A model generated the notes under the pieces. That model made no database searches and had not been told where the DNA came from. It worked only from the letters and a program-made list of their open reading frames with translations. This document shows, piece after piece, positions 18,501-27,044 of a DNA stretch of 64,000 bases. The translations under genes were made by a program, and so were the position numbers. The DNA lies in assembly GCA_015665455.1 (NCBI GenBank), contig JADFAD010000003.1, positions 415,599 to 479,598 on the forward strand, given 5' to 3'. The stretch's first letter is position 1. Each line of letters begins with the position of its first letter. Origin of the DNA: Oceanospirillaceae bacterium. Its GTDB lineage: Bacteria > Pseudomonadota > Gammaproteobacteria > Pseudomonadales > Litoribrevibacteraceae.

Positions 18501-19643
18501 GAAACGGATTGCGATATCCAGGCATTGTGATTTTTGATCACGGTGTAATGCATCAATCACTTCGAGATCCATAACACCGTCGGTTATGGACGCTATGTTT
18601 AATGTAACGCACAGTACAGAAATTTGTTTTCGTTCCGTTAAGCCCGTAAAAAGCACCGCATTATCATTAATTTGGGTCTCTTCAACGTAATGAGAAGCCG
18701 TCAAAGATGACTCAACAGGCATTCTTTCTAACGGCTCTGTCTTCAAATCGCCAACCAGAGACGAGAAATTGATCTGACTTAAATCTTGATAGACTTCGGC
18801 CGCGATCTCAGCGCGTTCCTGACTTTTCTTGTTCAAAACACGTCGCAGTAAATCAGCAATGGGATGACCTGCCAACGAGGTAGGGATAGGAACGTTAGAG
18901 TTGCTTAATTGTTTGTGAAAAATTGAGGCCAGACTTGATCCGGTGACGGCCGGTTGACCTGTAAGACATTCAATAAACACCAATCCCCAAACATACAAAT
19001 CGCTCTTAATCGTAGGGGGCTCGCCACGCAATTGCTCTGGCGCACTATAAGAAGGTGTTCCAAGGGTTTCGTGCGTCAACGTAATGGTCTTGAAATCTTG
19101 TTTTCGAGCTTCGTTCGTTAAAGTCCCGATCCCAAAGTCCAAAATTTTCACATGATCTTTAGCGCCAGATTTGGTCAACATGATGTTTGCGGGCTTTAAA
19201 TCCCTATGTATGACACCTTGCCCATGAGCATGCGCAAGTGAATCCAACACTTGAGACATCAAGTTTGCGGCTTCTGAAGGTAATAAAGCCCCCTCGTTTT
19301 GTAAGATTTCTTTTAATGATTGCCCTTCTACGTATTCAAATACTGCAAATACAAGGTCCTGATCACAGATCCCTTTATCCAATAAACGAACAATATTTGG
19401 GTGTTGCAAGCGACTGCAAAGCGATGTTTCACGGTGAAACCGTTCGATGTAACGTCGGCGCTTCTCTTCATCAAAATCAGAGCTTAACGTTAAAAATTTG
19501 ATGGCGACGATTTGCCCCGTATTAACTTGCTTGGCTCGAAATACTTGGCCAAATCCGCCCTGCCCGATTTTTTCGAGCAAGCTGTAATTATCGGATTCAA
19601 ATCGCTGAATAATTGTTCTGTCTACTGTGCCCTGCAAAGACAT
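15573..19643 (-). CDS. TOMM-system kinase/cyclase fusion protein
   Basis: 1356 residues. The N-terminal 290 form a Hanks Ser/Thr kinase: GQGGFGQV glycine loop, AIKFL Lys, HRDLKPANIML catalytic loop, DFG, GTPSYSAPEQL. A class III nucleotide cyclase homology domain (about 340-520) follows, with GDTLLFYFGYP, but the first metal-binding Asp is not evident (LCVTLN where family members usually have a D-L pair), so cyclase activity is doubtful. Next is a STAND-like ATPase (Walker A GDAGIGKSR; FIFEDMHWAD), then a long helical TPR-like C-terminus. Length and domain order fit the TIGR03903 family, known from TOMM loci of Burkholderia and Sorangium. It probably senses a signal and phosphorylates partners such as the FHA regulator. 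First gene of the minus-strand operon. Confidence 0.9.
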   Translation of the reverse strand: MSLQGTVDRTIIQRFESDNYSLLEKIGQGGFGQVFRAKQVNTGQIVAIKFLTLSSDFDEEKRRRYIERFHRETSLCSRLQHPNIVRLLDKGICDQDLVFAVFEYVEGQSLKEILQNEGALLPSEAANLMSQVLDSLAHAHGQGVIHRDLKPANIMLTKSGAKDHVKILDFGIGTLTNEARKQDFKTITLTHETLGTPSYSAPEQLRGEPPTIKSDLYVWGLVFIECLTGQPAVTGSSLASIFHKQLSNSNVPIPTSLAGHPIADLLRRVLNKKSQERAEIAAEVYQDLSQINFSSLVGDLKTEPLERMPVESSLTASHYVEETQINDNAVLFTGLTERKQISVLCVTLNIASITDGVMDLEVIDALHRDQKSQCLDIAIRFGAFHAGTLGDTLLFYFGYPTVSDNDSRLCARTALEISSSLNQRNALLKSTQGIEVLVRMGIHTGLVTNYSDTAPEGDTPNIAMELARHALPKQVLCSDASKKLLDTYIEFTPDAIKPIGVNQKQVTLHHLVGERSVEAFGFLRGNRANHEFVGRDQELAELVELLNERNDDSVAHVFGDAGIGKSRLIFELRNRANNFQHFIAQCLPEHKYNALYPILNVLKYKYSLDSLEAEVSVEKFRSLLSEVPDLDETLAVPLLCTWLHLPLPDDLSVVTQAPDIQKSILFDTLIVLLLNDIEANSIRHLFIFEDMHWADPTSIEFIQNLINHTLFKDKDSVFISTSRKALPSQLEEGVDVGFEVLGLSKASTNAFIQSLFDHQHVSENVLDVVTSRTDGIPLFIEELVNMLRSKTLVQHLNGVVDFVSEDKLAEVPETLLESLQQKLDGLVSAKDTAQLAATIGREFDYDLLVAASNKTEEFIQTDLNELIANELVIRQRQVNGDSYIFKHALVRDAAYGSTGLATSKRYHKSVADSLLCFYGKENKEYSLNVAEHYLKAEEFINAVDHYIYSILSFVSNSAYNEAISIYYKAIACIPFIEEEDIRLRSELGLCNSVVTAEMTVNGYGGESLSVINSRIKFLIGEIEINKYQDGVLNLEEIDRKSDWIRFQILHYSSKRKEARELGEDILTRAREEGDRQKEMLILTHLAQAYMIDGDLIKSKKSYEKASSLYDEDLDKDLALEFGTDGKAQLLSLSSITYLHLGELSLAKDAIREAVEYSEYINHDSSIAFAYLFKALYGYFTNDIQLVLETGNEYNNKYEHRKSSVWHYIYVKTLYSAALGDTESSIECLDLMIDTGQIFAISWYVPIIVDAYINSNDPMKAVSLCEKIISLSIEHDISSAVPFLKLKLAESYFMLERKFSNKISFLINESICLSKKQSSDLFELQGLNLKEKLDESNMFETERSRLIELRSKLINNK

Positions 19644-19942
19644 GTTTGTTGCTTCCTAAGATGATATTAATCAACTGTGCCGTCGAGATAACCATTATTT
19701 TTATTGCGAGAACTAACATTGTGAAAGTCATATATACGATTAAAAATCAGTAGACTTTTCTTTTCTTAATCAGTGATTAATTCATTTAGACTCTCACATA
19801 AAGCCAACCAAAATGGTTAGGAATTTTTCAATACAACGAGTAAAAAATTACACTTATCCGCACTTAGTAGTACTTATTCATTAGTTTTTAAACTATTGGT
19901 AATTCTCTCAACAATCAGCAATGTAACTCTTTCATTGCGTTA

Positions 19943-19958
19943 TGTAACTCTATGTAAT
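19943..19958 (+). promoter_or_regulatory. Direct repeat TGTAAC-N4-TGTAAT
   Basis: Two half-sites 10 bases apart (TGTAACTCTATGTAAT), with another TGTAAC exactly 21 bases upstream at 19922, all on one face of the helix. It lies about 300 bases upstream of the kinase gene and 380 upstream of the 20339 gene. Confidence 0.4.
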
Positions 19959-20211
19959 CACTACAAAAAACCATCTACTATTTAATTTTAGTTTCGAACC
20001 AATACATAAGACTATGTAACTAGAAACATATTAAATTAATATTAAAAACGGAGAATTCTTCTAACAGGACAATCAATCTGTAAATACGTATGAACAAAGA
20101 ACTTTTCAACGGAATAAATAAACCAATAGGTCACGTATTAACCAGTCGTCATCTAATTTTTGAAATGCTTTACTATTAACGGATGACACAAACTTGAGTT
20201 AAAGACCTCAG

Positions 20212-20227
20212 TGTAATTGCGTGTAAT
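20212..20227 (+). promoter_or_regulatory. Direct-repeat operator TGTAAT-N4-TGTAAT upstream of 20339 gene
   Basis: TGTAATTGCGTGTAATACC reads toward the 20339 gene, 112-127 bases before its ATG. Unit, spacing, orientation relative to the gene and flanking CCT/C-rich bases match the sites before the FHA gene and the PSD-like gene. Confidence 0.5.
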
Positions 20228-20338
20228 ACCCTCAAAAATCAATTTCTGATTAAATTCATATGAGACTTACATCGCTCGGTTTGACTATACGAATATTTAC
20301 TGAGCGTTATCTGATTTATTTTGATTTGAGATTGAGAT

Positions 20339-21418
20339 ATGAGCTACACACTGCCTAGTTTTGCCAGTTGGACTTCGTTTAAAGTACCGACGGCAGAAGA
20401 GTCTGAAGCGTTTTATGCCGCATTCAGTCGATTTGTAGGAGATATCTACCAACCTCTTGAAGTTCAGTCGCAAATTGAGGATGGCATAAATTATCGTTTC
20501 TTATGCAAGGTTCATTCACCAAGCACACCAAACTTGCATCATCTGGCCTTGGTGGATATCCGTTCACCAATAAAGGGCAGCCCCGCAATTACAAATATTT
20601 CTACGGTCCAACAACCCGAGAATGAAGTAAGCGAGATAGTAAAGCTGGGCAACATTCAACAAGCGCAGCTAATAAACTCTAAGGATGGAATAGGCCTGAA
20701 AGGCGTTGTCGAACCCTATCCGTATTTCTTATATAACTACAAAATCGTTCCAAAAAATAACCCATCGGGTAAGACGCCAACCAACGTCGATTATTGGCCT
20801 TATTACTTAATATTAGAAGAAACAGGCATTGGCTATAACCCTGGTACGGGGCCAGTAGCCACACCAACCCCATTTTCATTACACCTTGCGCCCTCTCAAA
20901 TAGGCACTAAAGGCATCAAAATCATTGCCAAAAATACGATACTAAAACTCGATATCGACTCACTAAATGACAACGACCAGCCAACAGATCAAGGTGAAAA
21001 TTCAGACTCATTGCTCTTACAGAAAACGGCCTACCTTCATAATGGCCAAGCTGAATCGGCTGAAGACATATCCGGCTTTGATAACTTAACGACCTACGAC
21101 AACAAGTGCTTTCAATTTTATGAATCCGTCGTCGGCCTAAGCACAACACAAGCGGTACCCGTTTATTGCCCTGTTGGCTTAGATACCGTAAAACACCAGA
21201 AGCTAGATTACCGGCAAGCCATAGAACGTTTTCATTCAGGCCACTGGGGTTTAACCTTTGTTAGCTTGACGCTATCAAAACCTACTGTGTTAGAAATGAA
21301 CGAAGCCGTGTGGGAGTTCATAACGCCTATAGGCGAGAAAATAATTGTGGGAGCGGAAAGTGGTCAAATCAGCACTATTCCTAAAATCACCACCCCTAAA
21401 GTAGTTGAGCTTGTTTAA
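20339..21418 (+). CDS. Hypothetical protein sharing the TGTAAT promoter element
   Basis: 359 residues, no signal peptide, no membrane helix and no family I recognise. The first 90 residues look alpha/beta (SFASWTSFKVPTAEESEAFYAAFSRFVGDIYQPLEV, then INYRFLCKV and HHLALVDI). The middle is rich in Pro, Asn and Gly. Near the end is a WEFITPIGEKIIVGAESGQI stretch. The gene is divergent from the kinase-cyclase operon, and the TGTAAT direct repeat at 20212 suggests it belongs to the same regulon. It could be an immunity, target or accessory protein of the RiPP system, but nothing in the sequence decides this. Confidence 0.7.
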   Translation: MSYTLPSFASWTSFKVPTAEESEAFYAAFSRFVGDIYQPLEVQSQIEDGINYRFLCKVHSPSTPNLHHLALVDIRSPIKGSPAITNISTVQQPENEVSEIVKLGNIQQAQLINSKDGIGLKGVVEPYPYFLYNYKIVPKNNPSGKTPTNVDYWPYYLILEETGIGYNPGTGPVATPTPFSLHLAPSQIGTKGIKIIAKNTILKLDIDSLNDNDQPTDQGENSDSLLLQKTAYLHNGQAESAEDISGFDNLTTYDNKCFQFYESVVGLSTTQAVPVYCPVGLDTVKHQKLDYRQAIERFHSGHWGLTFVSLTLSKPTVLEMNEAVWEFITPIGEKIIVGAESGQISTIPKITTPKVVELV

Positions 21419-21462
21419 CTCACCCAAAAAGATATAGCTGAACACAGACCATCAACGTACTA

Positions 21463-23805
21463 TTAATAAGGAGGGTCTATGATCTCATAAGGGTCACCCT
21501 CCCCCATTAGCGCTTTAATTTCATCCACTGACAGCCAGTTTTCATCCTCCAAGCCCAATTTCCTAGATAAATGTAACGCTCCGTGTGCCCAAGTGCATTG
21601 ATTGGCGAACAACATCCCTTGGCTATCCAGTGTCCCACCTTGATTTATATAACCTAAAGCTGAAGTATTCTTTGGCCCTAAATCAAGTGGCCGACAACAA
21701 GATAAAATCGATTCGGGATGACCGTGGTACAAAAACAATCTCTGTTCCACAGAATCAGGGAATAAAACGCTCCTAACGTTATGTTGCGCCTGAATGGATT
21801 TTTCCCGCTCATCTCTAGGGTGTCGATAGCGCCCCGGTTCCAACAAATAAATTAAACTATGAGCCTGTTGCCTTTCACTTAAACGGTCACTTAACAGCAT
21901 GGCTTGATGAAGCTGATAACTACCGACTGCGACCAATTGAATTTCGGCACTGCAATGACCACGCAGACAAACTGCACCTTGCTCGACGACTTCATTCGCT
22001 TGTTCAGGTGTCATAAGCACTTCTAATTTAGATTTCGCCGTGACAACATTCCAAATGGCCCCCGAATCGCTGTAGCACTTTTTTAGAACTGCCATGGCAC
22101 TGTTTGCATCTGCAGGAAAAACCACCCTTGCCATATCACTCATTTCATTAAGTAGGGCTTCGCATAATGTGGGATCTTGATGGCTTTGTTCATTTTTGCC
22201 GTTCTCCCAAAGATGCGATGTCGCAACAACGGGCAAGGCTAACCATTTAGCGGGGTCCGACGATTCTTTTTGGTGTCGAGAGAATATTAAGGCTTGGCGA
22301 ATAGCCCCTAGCATTTTTACTGCAAACGCCTCATAAGAAACAATCAAATTAAGACCTTGGCGATTGGCTAGACAAGCCGATATGACGGCCTCTTCATTCA
22401 ACGCAGTAATAACTTTGCCATCCAATGATTCTGCTACATTAGATTCAGGGTGGGTTACTCGATGCTTGAGCAGCGCCAATGTATTTCCAAAACGATTTGA
22501 AGAAAGCTCGTCAGGGTTCCCGACTCTAATTCGTAGCTGATTGTTCAATTTCACCAGCGAAACAAAGTAATCATCCATGGCTTGTGCTGGAGAATAGTAC
22601 TCGCCCATGGTTTTCCAATCAGGTTCAGGCCGGTGAACCACTACATCATAATCAGGCTTAATGTTTTCTGGCTGGGATAACCGATCGGCAGCCGGCTTCC
22701 ATACATTGGAATCATTAAACAGCGCCTTTACCCCGAGATTGAATAGTCTAAGCGCTTCGTCATCAAATCGAGGGTTATTCGCCAAAGGTAAACCATGGGC
22801 TGCATTTGTTCCTGCGCCAGGAAAACCAAAGCCTTTTTCTGTCTCCGCAATACAATAAGGTAACGCGATTGGGTATTGGGTCTGTCCATGCTCTATCTTC
22901 GCAGCGCTTTCGGCTAACGAGGCTTCCATAGTTAAAATCGCCCAAACAAAGGCAGCAGGATCACGACCATCAATACAAATAGGGTCAAAACCCTGATGTG
23001 CTAGATGATCTGCAAACCACGCACTGTCTCCTTGTTGTGCCGTCATTGTTCTTTGATCAATTCGTCGACCATTTGCGATCATAATTGGGCAGACACTTCC
23101 GCTATCTTCTGCCCGCCACCAACGAGCAGCCCAATCACTGCCTCGCTGCTCTTCAAACGCACCATCACTTAAAAACGCGACTAACTTTTCACCTGGTAAA
23201 GGTTGGTGAACATAATGCAAAGCAGCAAACCCAAGATATCCCCCTTCTATACTCGCACCTTGAGTATTTACATTCACATGACTGCCTAAAGGCGAGACTG
23301 GCTTCCCCTTTGCCGACACCTGATAGCTGTAAAATGCCCGAACAAAATCCGACAACCCCTTATCAGTCAAAGGGTACTCGTCTATTCGTTCTTTTTTAGC
23401 TTGTCCAGTTAACAGTTGCAACGCATCGATAGCTGCAACACAATGCCCCTGCCCCATAAGCCAATCTCTATGCTCTAAGGTCAGTGTATTTGCAGCCAAG
23501 AAACCTGCGAACGCGGGCACCATATTCAACGATCCACCCGTATGCCCTTGAGGGTCTTGCTTAAAATCTTCGCTTTTTAACTCACGACCATCTAAATAGA
23601 CTTGTTTACTGTACGTCATGTGCACTACTAACCACATGGCTTGATTCGTAATAATATCCAAACTGTTCAACAACGAATAAAAGCGTGTTTGATCGCTAAT
23701 TCTATTCGATGATTCTAAATCGTTTGCTAGCTGTTTTATTCGCCGCTGTGTTTCTAAACTATGATTAATAACGCCATGGCCTTGAGCCCAAGTGGTGAAA
23801 TCCAT
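21463..23805 (-). CDS. xfp: Phosphoketolase (xylulose-5-P/fructose-6-P)
   Basis: 780 residues, the usual phosphoketolase length (about 790). Thiamine-diphosphate enzyme motifs are present: GHTGGSLNMVPAF, SHVNVNTQGASIEGGYLG, LSDGAFEEQRGSDWAARWW, and a C-terminal region near GHPESILSCCRPLDLG. It cleaves xylulose-5-phosphate (or fructose-6-phosphate) with phosphate to acetyl phosphate plus glyceraldehyde-3-phosphate (or erythrose-4-phosphate). AAGGATTTGTT precedes the ATG. It follows the phosphorylase gene on the same strand by about 70 nt, so the two are probably co-transcribed, linking pentose phosphate from nucleosides to acetyl phosphate. Some usual motifs diverge (e.g. ANGRRIDQRTM), so substrate preference is uncertain. 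Confidence 0.85.
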   Translation of the reverse strand: MDFTTWAQGHGVINHSLETQRRIKQLANDLESSNRISDQTRFYSLLNSLDIITNQAMWLVVHMTYSKQVYLDGRELKSEDFKQDPQGHTGGSLNMVPAFAGFLAANTLTLEHRDWLMGQGHCVAAIDALQLLTGQAKKERIDEYPLTDKGLSDFVRAFYSYQVSAKGKPVSPLGSHVNVNTQGASIEGGYLGFAALHYVHQPLPGEKLVAFLSDGAFEEQRGSDWAARWWRAEDSGSVCPIMIANGRRIDQRTMTAQQGDSAWFADHLAHQGFDPICIDGRDPAAFVWAILTMEASLAESAAKIEHGQTQYPIALPYCIAETEKGFGFPGAGTNAAHGLPLANNPRFDDEALRLFNLGVKALFNDSNVWKPAADRLSQPENIKPDYDVVVHRPEPDWKTMGEYYSPAQAMDDYFVSLVKLNNQLRIRVGNPDELSSNRFGNTLALLKHRVTHPESNVAESLDGKVITALNEEAVISACLANRQGLNLIVSYEAFAVKMLGAIRQALIFSRHQKESSDPAKWLALPVVATSHLWENGKNEQSHQDPTLCEALLNEMSDMARVVFPADANSAMAVLKKCYSDSGAIWNVVTAKSKLEVLMTPEQANEVVEQGAVCLRGHCSAEIQLVAVGSYQLHQAMLLSDRLSERQQAHSLIYLLEPGRYRHPRDEREKSIQAQHNVRSVLFPDSVEQRLFLYHGHPESILSCCRPLDLGPKNTSALGYINQGGTLDSQGMLFANQCTWAHGALHLSRKLGLEDENWLSVDEIKALMGEGDPYEIIDPPY

Positions 23806-23873
23806 AACAAATCCTTTAGATAAATATCATCGATCAATGCTGGTTGATTATTTGAGAGCAAATCAAGCTAACT

Positions 23874-25436
23874 TTATAAAATCTCCTTATCTATTCGGAT
23901 GGCTTCTGGGTGACATCGGTAGAAATCAAGCGCGTAGTCCAACTCTCCTTGAGCCTGAGCATAGACTGTTAATAGCTCTTGCCCTTCTCTAACCCTATCC
24001 CCTAAACGTACATGCATTTTTAGTCCAGCTAAAGGCGCATTGGGCGCGCCTGCTAAACTGGCCAGTTTGGCAATAAATCGATTATTGAAATAGCTTACAA
24101 TCCCTTCGGCGTTGGAAAATAAAGACTGTTTAAAAGGCGCTGTTTTAGGCTCCTTAAAACCACCTTGAGCTTCACAAATATCAATAAATTTTTTATAAGC
24201 GCGACCAGAACGTAAGGTGTCTTTAGCCTTCTCATAATAAAACGCTAATGGTTTTTCTGCTTCGGTTACGTCTTCTGTGTTCGGGGACTCAGCCGCCATT
24301 TTTAATAGACGAGAAGCCAAATGAAATGATCGCTCCACTAAGTCTTGCGGCGCATTTTTCTCGTTACGTAGAACGGCCAACACATCCAGAGCCTCTAGTA
24401 CAGGTCCTATGCCCTTACCAACGGGTTGATTTCCATCAGTGATCAAAGTCTCAACATGTAACCCCAAAGCTGCACCGGTCTCTACTAAATGATGGCTGAG
24501 TCTCTCGGCTCCAGAATGAGTCCTCACTTTAGCACTTGGCCCCACCGGAATATCTATGAGTACACAAGTAGAACCCGCCGCAATTTTCTTAGATATCACA
24601 GACGCAACCAATTGCCCTTCACTGTCTAAATCAAGCGCTCGTTCTATACGAATGATAATGTCATCAATAGGACTGAGACTCACCGAACCACCCCATGCCA
24701 AACACGCTCCGTGTTGCTCAACAACTCGATGCATATGCTCATAGGAGAGGGCCACGGGAGTCATAGTTTCCATTGTGTCGGCAGTACCTGCAGGCGAAGT
24801 AATGGCTCGGCTTGAGGTTTTTGGCATCGTTAAGCCATTGGCGGCAATAATGGAGGTAACAATGGGTGTTGTTCGATTTCCAGGAAGACCACCCACGCAG
24901 TGTTTATCCATGACTACCTTTTTCGGCCATTGGAACCGCTGGCCGCAGTTAATCATCGCCTTAGTCAGTGAAATAGTCTCAGCCAATGAGAGCCGATCAT
25001 CTGCACATGAAGCAACAAAGGCAGCAAGCTGAACATCACTATAATGACCGTTATAAATATCTTCGACTATTTTATTGGCGCTTTCATCCGTAAGATCAAC
25101 ACCGTAAAGTTTCCCTCGCACGTAAGACATAGAATCTACAGCCGGCGCATGACTAAACTGGGCAACCTCCCCTTCGGTCGCGCCGAGCATCTTCCAAGCC
25201 ACATCAGATAAACCCGCTTGCTGATGAGAAATAAATGCTTCAGACACCGTAATCAGGGTCGCCGTAATTGACTTATTACTCGTGGAAACTCGAACCCGAG
25301 TCATTGCATTGAAGCCTTCCGAACGGCAGACATGACAATCCTTACGCATGAACACAACAGCATGCTGATAAGTATCAATACCAATCTTGGTTAGGTATAA
25401 GAAGTTACCTTCCACCAACGCCTCCAGTATTTCCAT
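23874..25436 (-). CDS. Thymidine phosphorylase / AMP phosphorylase family enzyme
   Basis: 520 residues, matching the long form of the family (archaeal AMP phosphorylase and putative bacterial thymidine phosphorylase) rather than the about 440-residue DeoA. An extra N-terminal domain of about 90 residues precedes the core. Core motifs are clear: DKHCVGGLPGNRTTPIVTSIIAANGL, TSSRAITSPAGTADTMETMTPV, HSGAERLSHHLVETGAALG and a C-terminal lipoyl-like MHVRLGDRVREGQELLTVYAQ. It phosphorolyses a nucleoside or nucleoside monophosphate to base plus ribose-(bis)phosphate. The neighbouring phosphoketolase and ribonuclease suggest an RNA/nucleotide salvage role. Confidence 0.85.
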   Translation of the reverse strand: MEILEALVEGNFLYLTKIGIDTYQHAVVFMRKDCHVCRSEGFNAMTRVRVSTSNKSITATLITVSEAFISHQQAGLSDVAWKMLGATEGEVAQFSHAPAVDSMSYVRGKLYGVDLTDESANKIVEDIYNGHYSDVQLAAFVASCADDRLSLAETISLTKAMINCGQRFQWPKKVVMDKHCVGGLPGNRTTPIVTSIIAANGLTMPKTSSRAITSPAGTADTMETMTPVALSYEHMHRVVEQHGACLAWGGSVSLSPIDDIIIRIERALDLDSEGQLVASVISKKIAAGSTCVLIDIPVGPSAKVRTHSGAERLSHHLVETGAALGLHVETLITDGNQPVGKGIGPVLEALDVLAVLRNEKNAPQDLVERSFHLASRLLKMAAESPNTEDVTEAEKPLAFYYEKAKDTLRSGRAYKKFIDICEAQGGFKEPKTAPFKQSLFSNAEGIVSYFNNRFIAKLASLAGAPNAPLAGLKMHVRLGDRVREGQELLTVYAQAQGELDYALDFYRCHPEAIRIDKEIL

Positions 25437-25625
25437 CTATAAAAGCCAAACTCAAAAACATCTAACTCCAGCTTAGCCATAGAAAACTCGCTATGCCTTG
25501 CTCTAAATCAAAATTTACAACGCTTTCAACACTATAGTTTTTAAGGCTTCCACTATGCTTAGAAAGTAACCATCGATTGAAATAATTCGTGTATAAGTCA
25601 ATTTCAAGACGTCTAGGGGGGTGAC

Positions 25626-26981
25626 ATGAAAATTCAGTTCATAGGGGCGACCGAAACGGTCACAGGCTCAAAGTATTTATTGCAATTGAAGAACCACACG
25701 TTGTTAATTGACTGCGGCATGTTTCAAGGTATGAAAAATGCTCGCAAAAAAAATTGGCAGTCTCTTCCTATTTCCCCCTTAAAAATAGATGCGGTAATAC
25801 TCACTCATGCCCACATCGATCATAGCGGCTACTTGCCTGCTTTGATGAAAAAAGGGTTTAAAGGCCCCATTTATTGCAGCCATGCAACACGTGCTTTATG
25901 TAAGGTCTTGCTGCCTGATGCAGGCTATTTACAAGAAGAAGATGCTCGTTATGCCAATAAAAGGAAGTTCACTCGCCACGCCCCTGCTGAGCCCTTATAT
26001 ACAGAGAAAGATGCGTTAAAAGTTCTAAAACAGTTCAAGGTATTACCTACAGACAAAAGCCATAAAGTATTCGATGATTGTCAGGTGAGATTGCGTTCTG
26101 TTGGTCACATATTAGGCGCTTGCAGTGTTCGAGTAGCCAGCGAGGGGAAGTCCATCACATTCAGTGGTGATGTGGGACGCCCAGATGATCTCATCATGTA
26201 TCCCGCCGAAACAATTAAGGACACGGATTACTTAGTCATAGAGTCAACCTACGGCGACCGTCTCCATCCCGTGCTTAACGCATATACAGAGATGCGAAAC
26301 ATCATAAAACAAACCATCAATCGAGGAGGTATAGTACTTATGCCTGCTTTTGCTGTTGGTCGTGCCCAGCTAGCGTTATTCATCATTCAAGAATTAAGAG
26401 CAAAGAAAGAAATACCCAAGGTACCCGTATTTCTAAACAGCCCCATGGCAATCACAGCAACAGAGTTGTTTTATGACTACCAAGAAAAACACCGCCTGAC
26501 TCGTAGCCAATGTGAGGCGATTGACAGAATGGTAACCTTCACAAGAACCAAAGCGGAATCCATCGACCTAGTTGCACGAAAAGATCCCTGTATAATAATC
26601 AGTGCAAGCGGTATGGCCAGTGGTGGACGCGTACTTCACCATTTAAAAGCACTGCTTCCCAACGACAAAAACAGCGTATTATTTCTTGGTTACCAAGCGG
26701 CAGGAACCCGAGGGTTTAATCTCAATCAGGGGGCTGACAGCGTCAAAATTCATGGTAATTACATACCAGTCAACGCGAAAGTACATAATCTAGAAGCCCT
26801 TTCCAGTCACGGTGATTACCAGCAAATAATCAATTGGCTAAAACCATTATCGCCTCCCATAAAAACCTTTGTAACGCACGGAGAAGCCATTGCAGCTGAC
26901 GCTATGCGCTGCAATATGAAAGAACAACTTCAATGGCAAAACGTCATCGTCCCTGAGTACCTTTCGAGCTTTGAGTTATAG
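25626..26981 (+). CDS. Metallo-beta-lactamase/beta-CASP ribonuclease
   Basis: 451 residues with the zinc motif HAHIDHSGYLP, an upstream DCGMFQG, GHILGACSVRV, FSGDVGRP, and the beta-CASP and RMMBL parts (SASGMASGGRVLHHLKALL; SSHGDYQQIINWL; THGE). This is the RNA-specific branch related to CPSF73/Ysh1-like enzymes, probably cytosolic. Divergent from the phosphorylase-phosphoketolase pair with about 190 bases between, it could supply nucleotides to them. The start has a GGGGGTGAC ribosome-like stretch just upstream of the ATG. Confidence 0.88.
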   Translation: MKIQFIGATETVTGSKYLLQLKNHTLLIDCGMFQGMKNARKKNWQSLPISPLKIDAVILTHAHIDHSGYLPALMKKGFKGPIYCSHATRALCKVLLPDAGYLQEEDARYANKRKFTRHAPAEPLYTEKDALKVLKQFKVLPTDKSHKVFDDCQVRLRSVGHILGACSVRVASEGKSITFSGDVGRPDDLIMYPAETIKDTDYLVIESTYGDRLHPVLNAYTEMRNIIKQTINRGGIVLMPAFAVGRAQLALFIIQELRAKKEIPKVPVFLNSPMAITATELFYDYQEKHRLTRSQCEAIDRMVTFTRTKAESIDLVARKDPCIIISASGMASGGRVLHHLKALLPNDKNSVLFLGYQAAGTRGFNLNQGADSVKIHGNYIPVNAKVHNLEALSSHGDYQQIINWLKPLSPPIKTFVTHGEAIAADAMRCNMKEQLQWQNVIVPEYLSSFEL

Positions 26982-26997
26982 TCATATCTCCCTTGAA

Positions 26998-27031
26998 AAT
27001 AACCAAGGGCGCATAAGCGCCCTTGGTTATT
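26998..27031. terminator. Bidirectional Rho-independent terminator
   Basis: A perfect 15-bp stem (AATAACCAAGGGCGC and its complement) around an ATAA loop, placed between two convergent genes. Confidence 0.85.
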
Positions 27032-27044
27032 CCTTCGTCTTTAT

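Larger units (their letters stand above)
19644..20338. other. 695-base divergent regulatory region
   Basis: AT-rich region between the kinase-cyclase gene (minus) and the unknown gene at 20339 (plus), with no ORF worth calling. It contains several TGTAA(C/T) units: 19922, 19943, 19953, 20015, 20212 and 20222. Two pairs have the exact 10-base spacing seen upstream of the FHA gene. It is therefore likely the control region of the locus. Confidence 0.55.

Noticed and set aside
25437..25625. Small regulatory RNA or riboswitch between phosphorylase and RNase genes
   Set aside because: No stable hairpin or known aptamer pattern could be seen by eye in these 190 bases.
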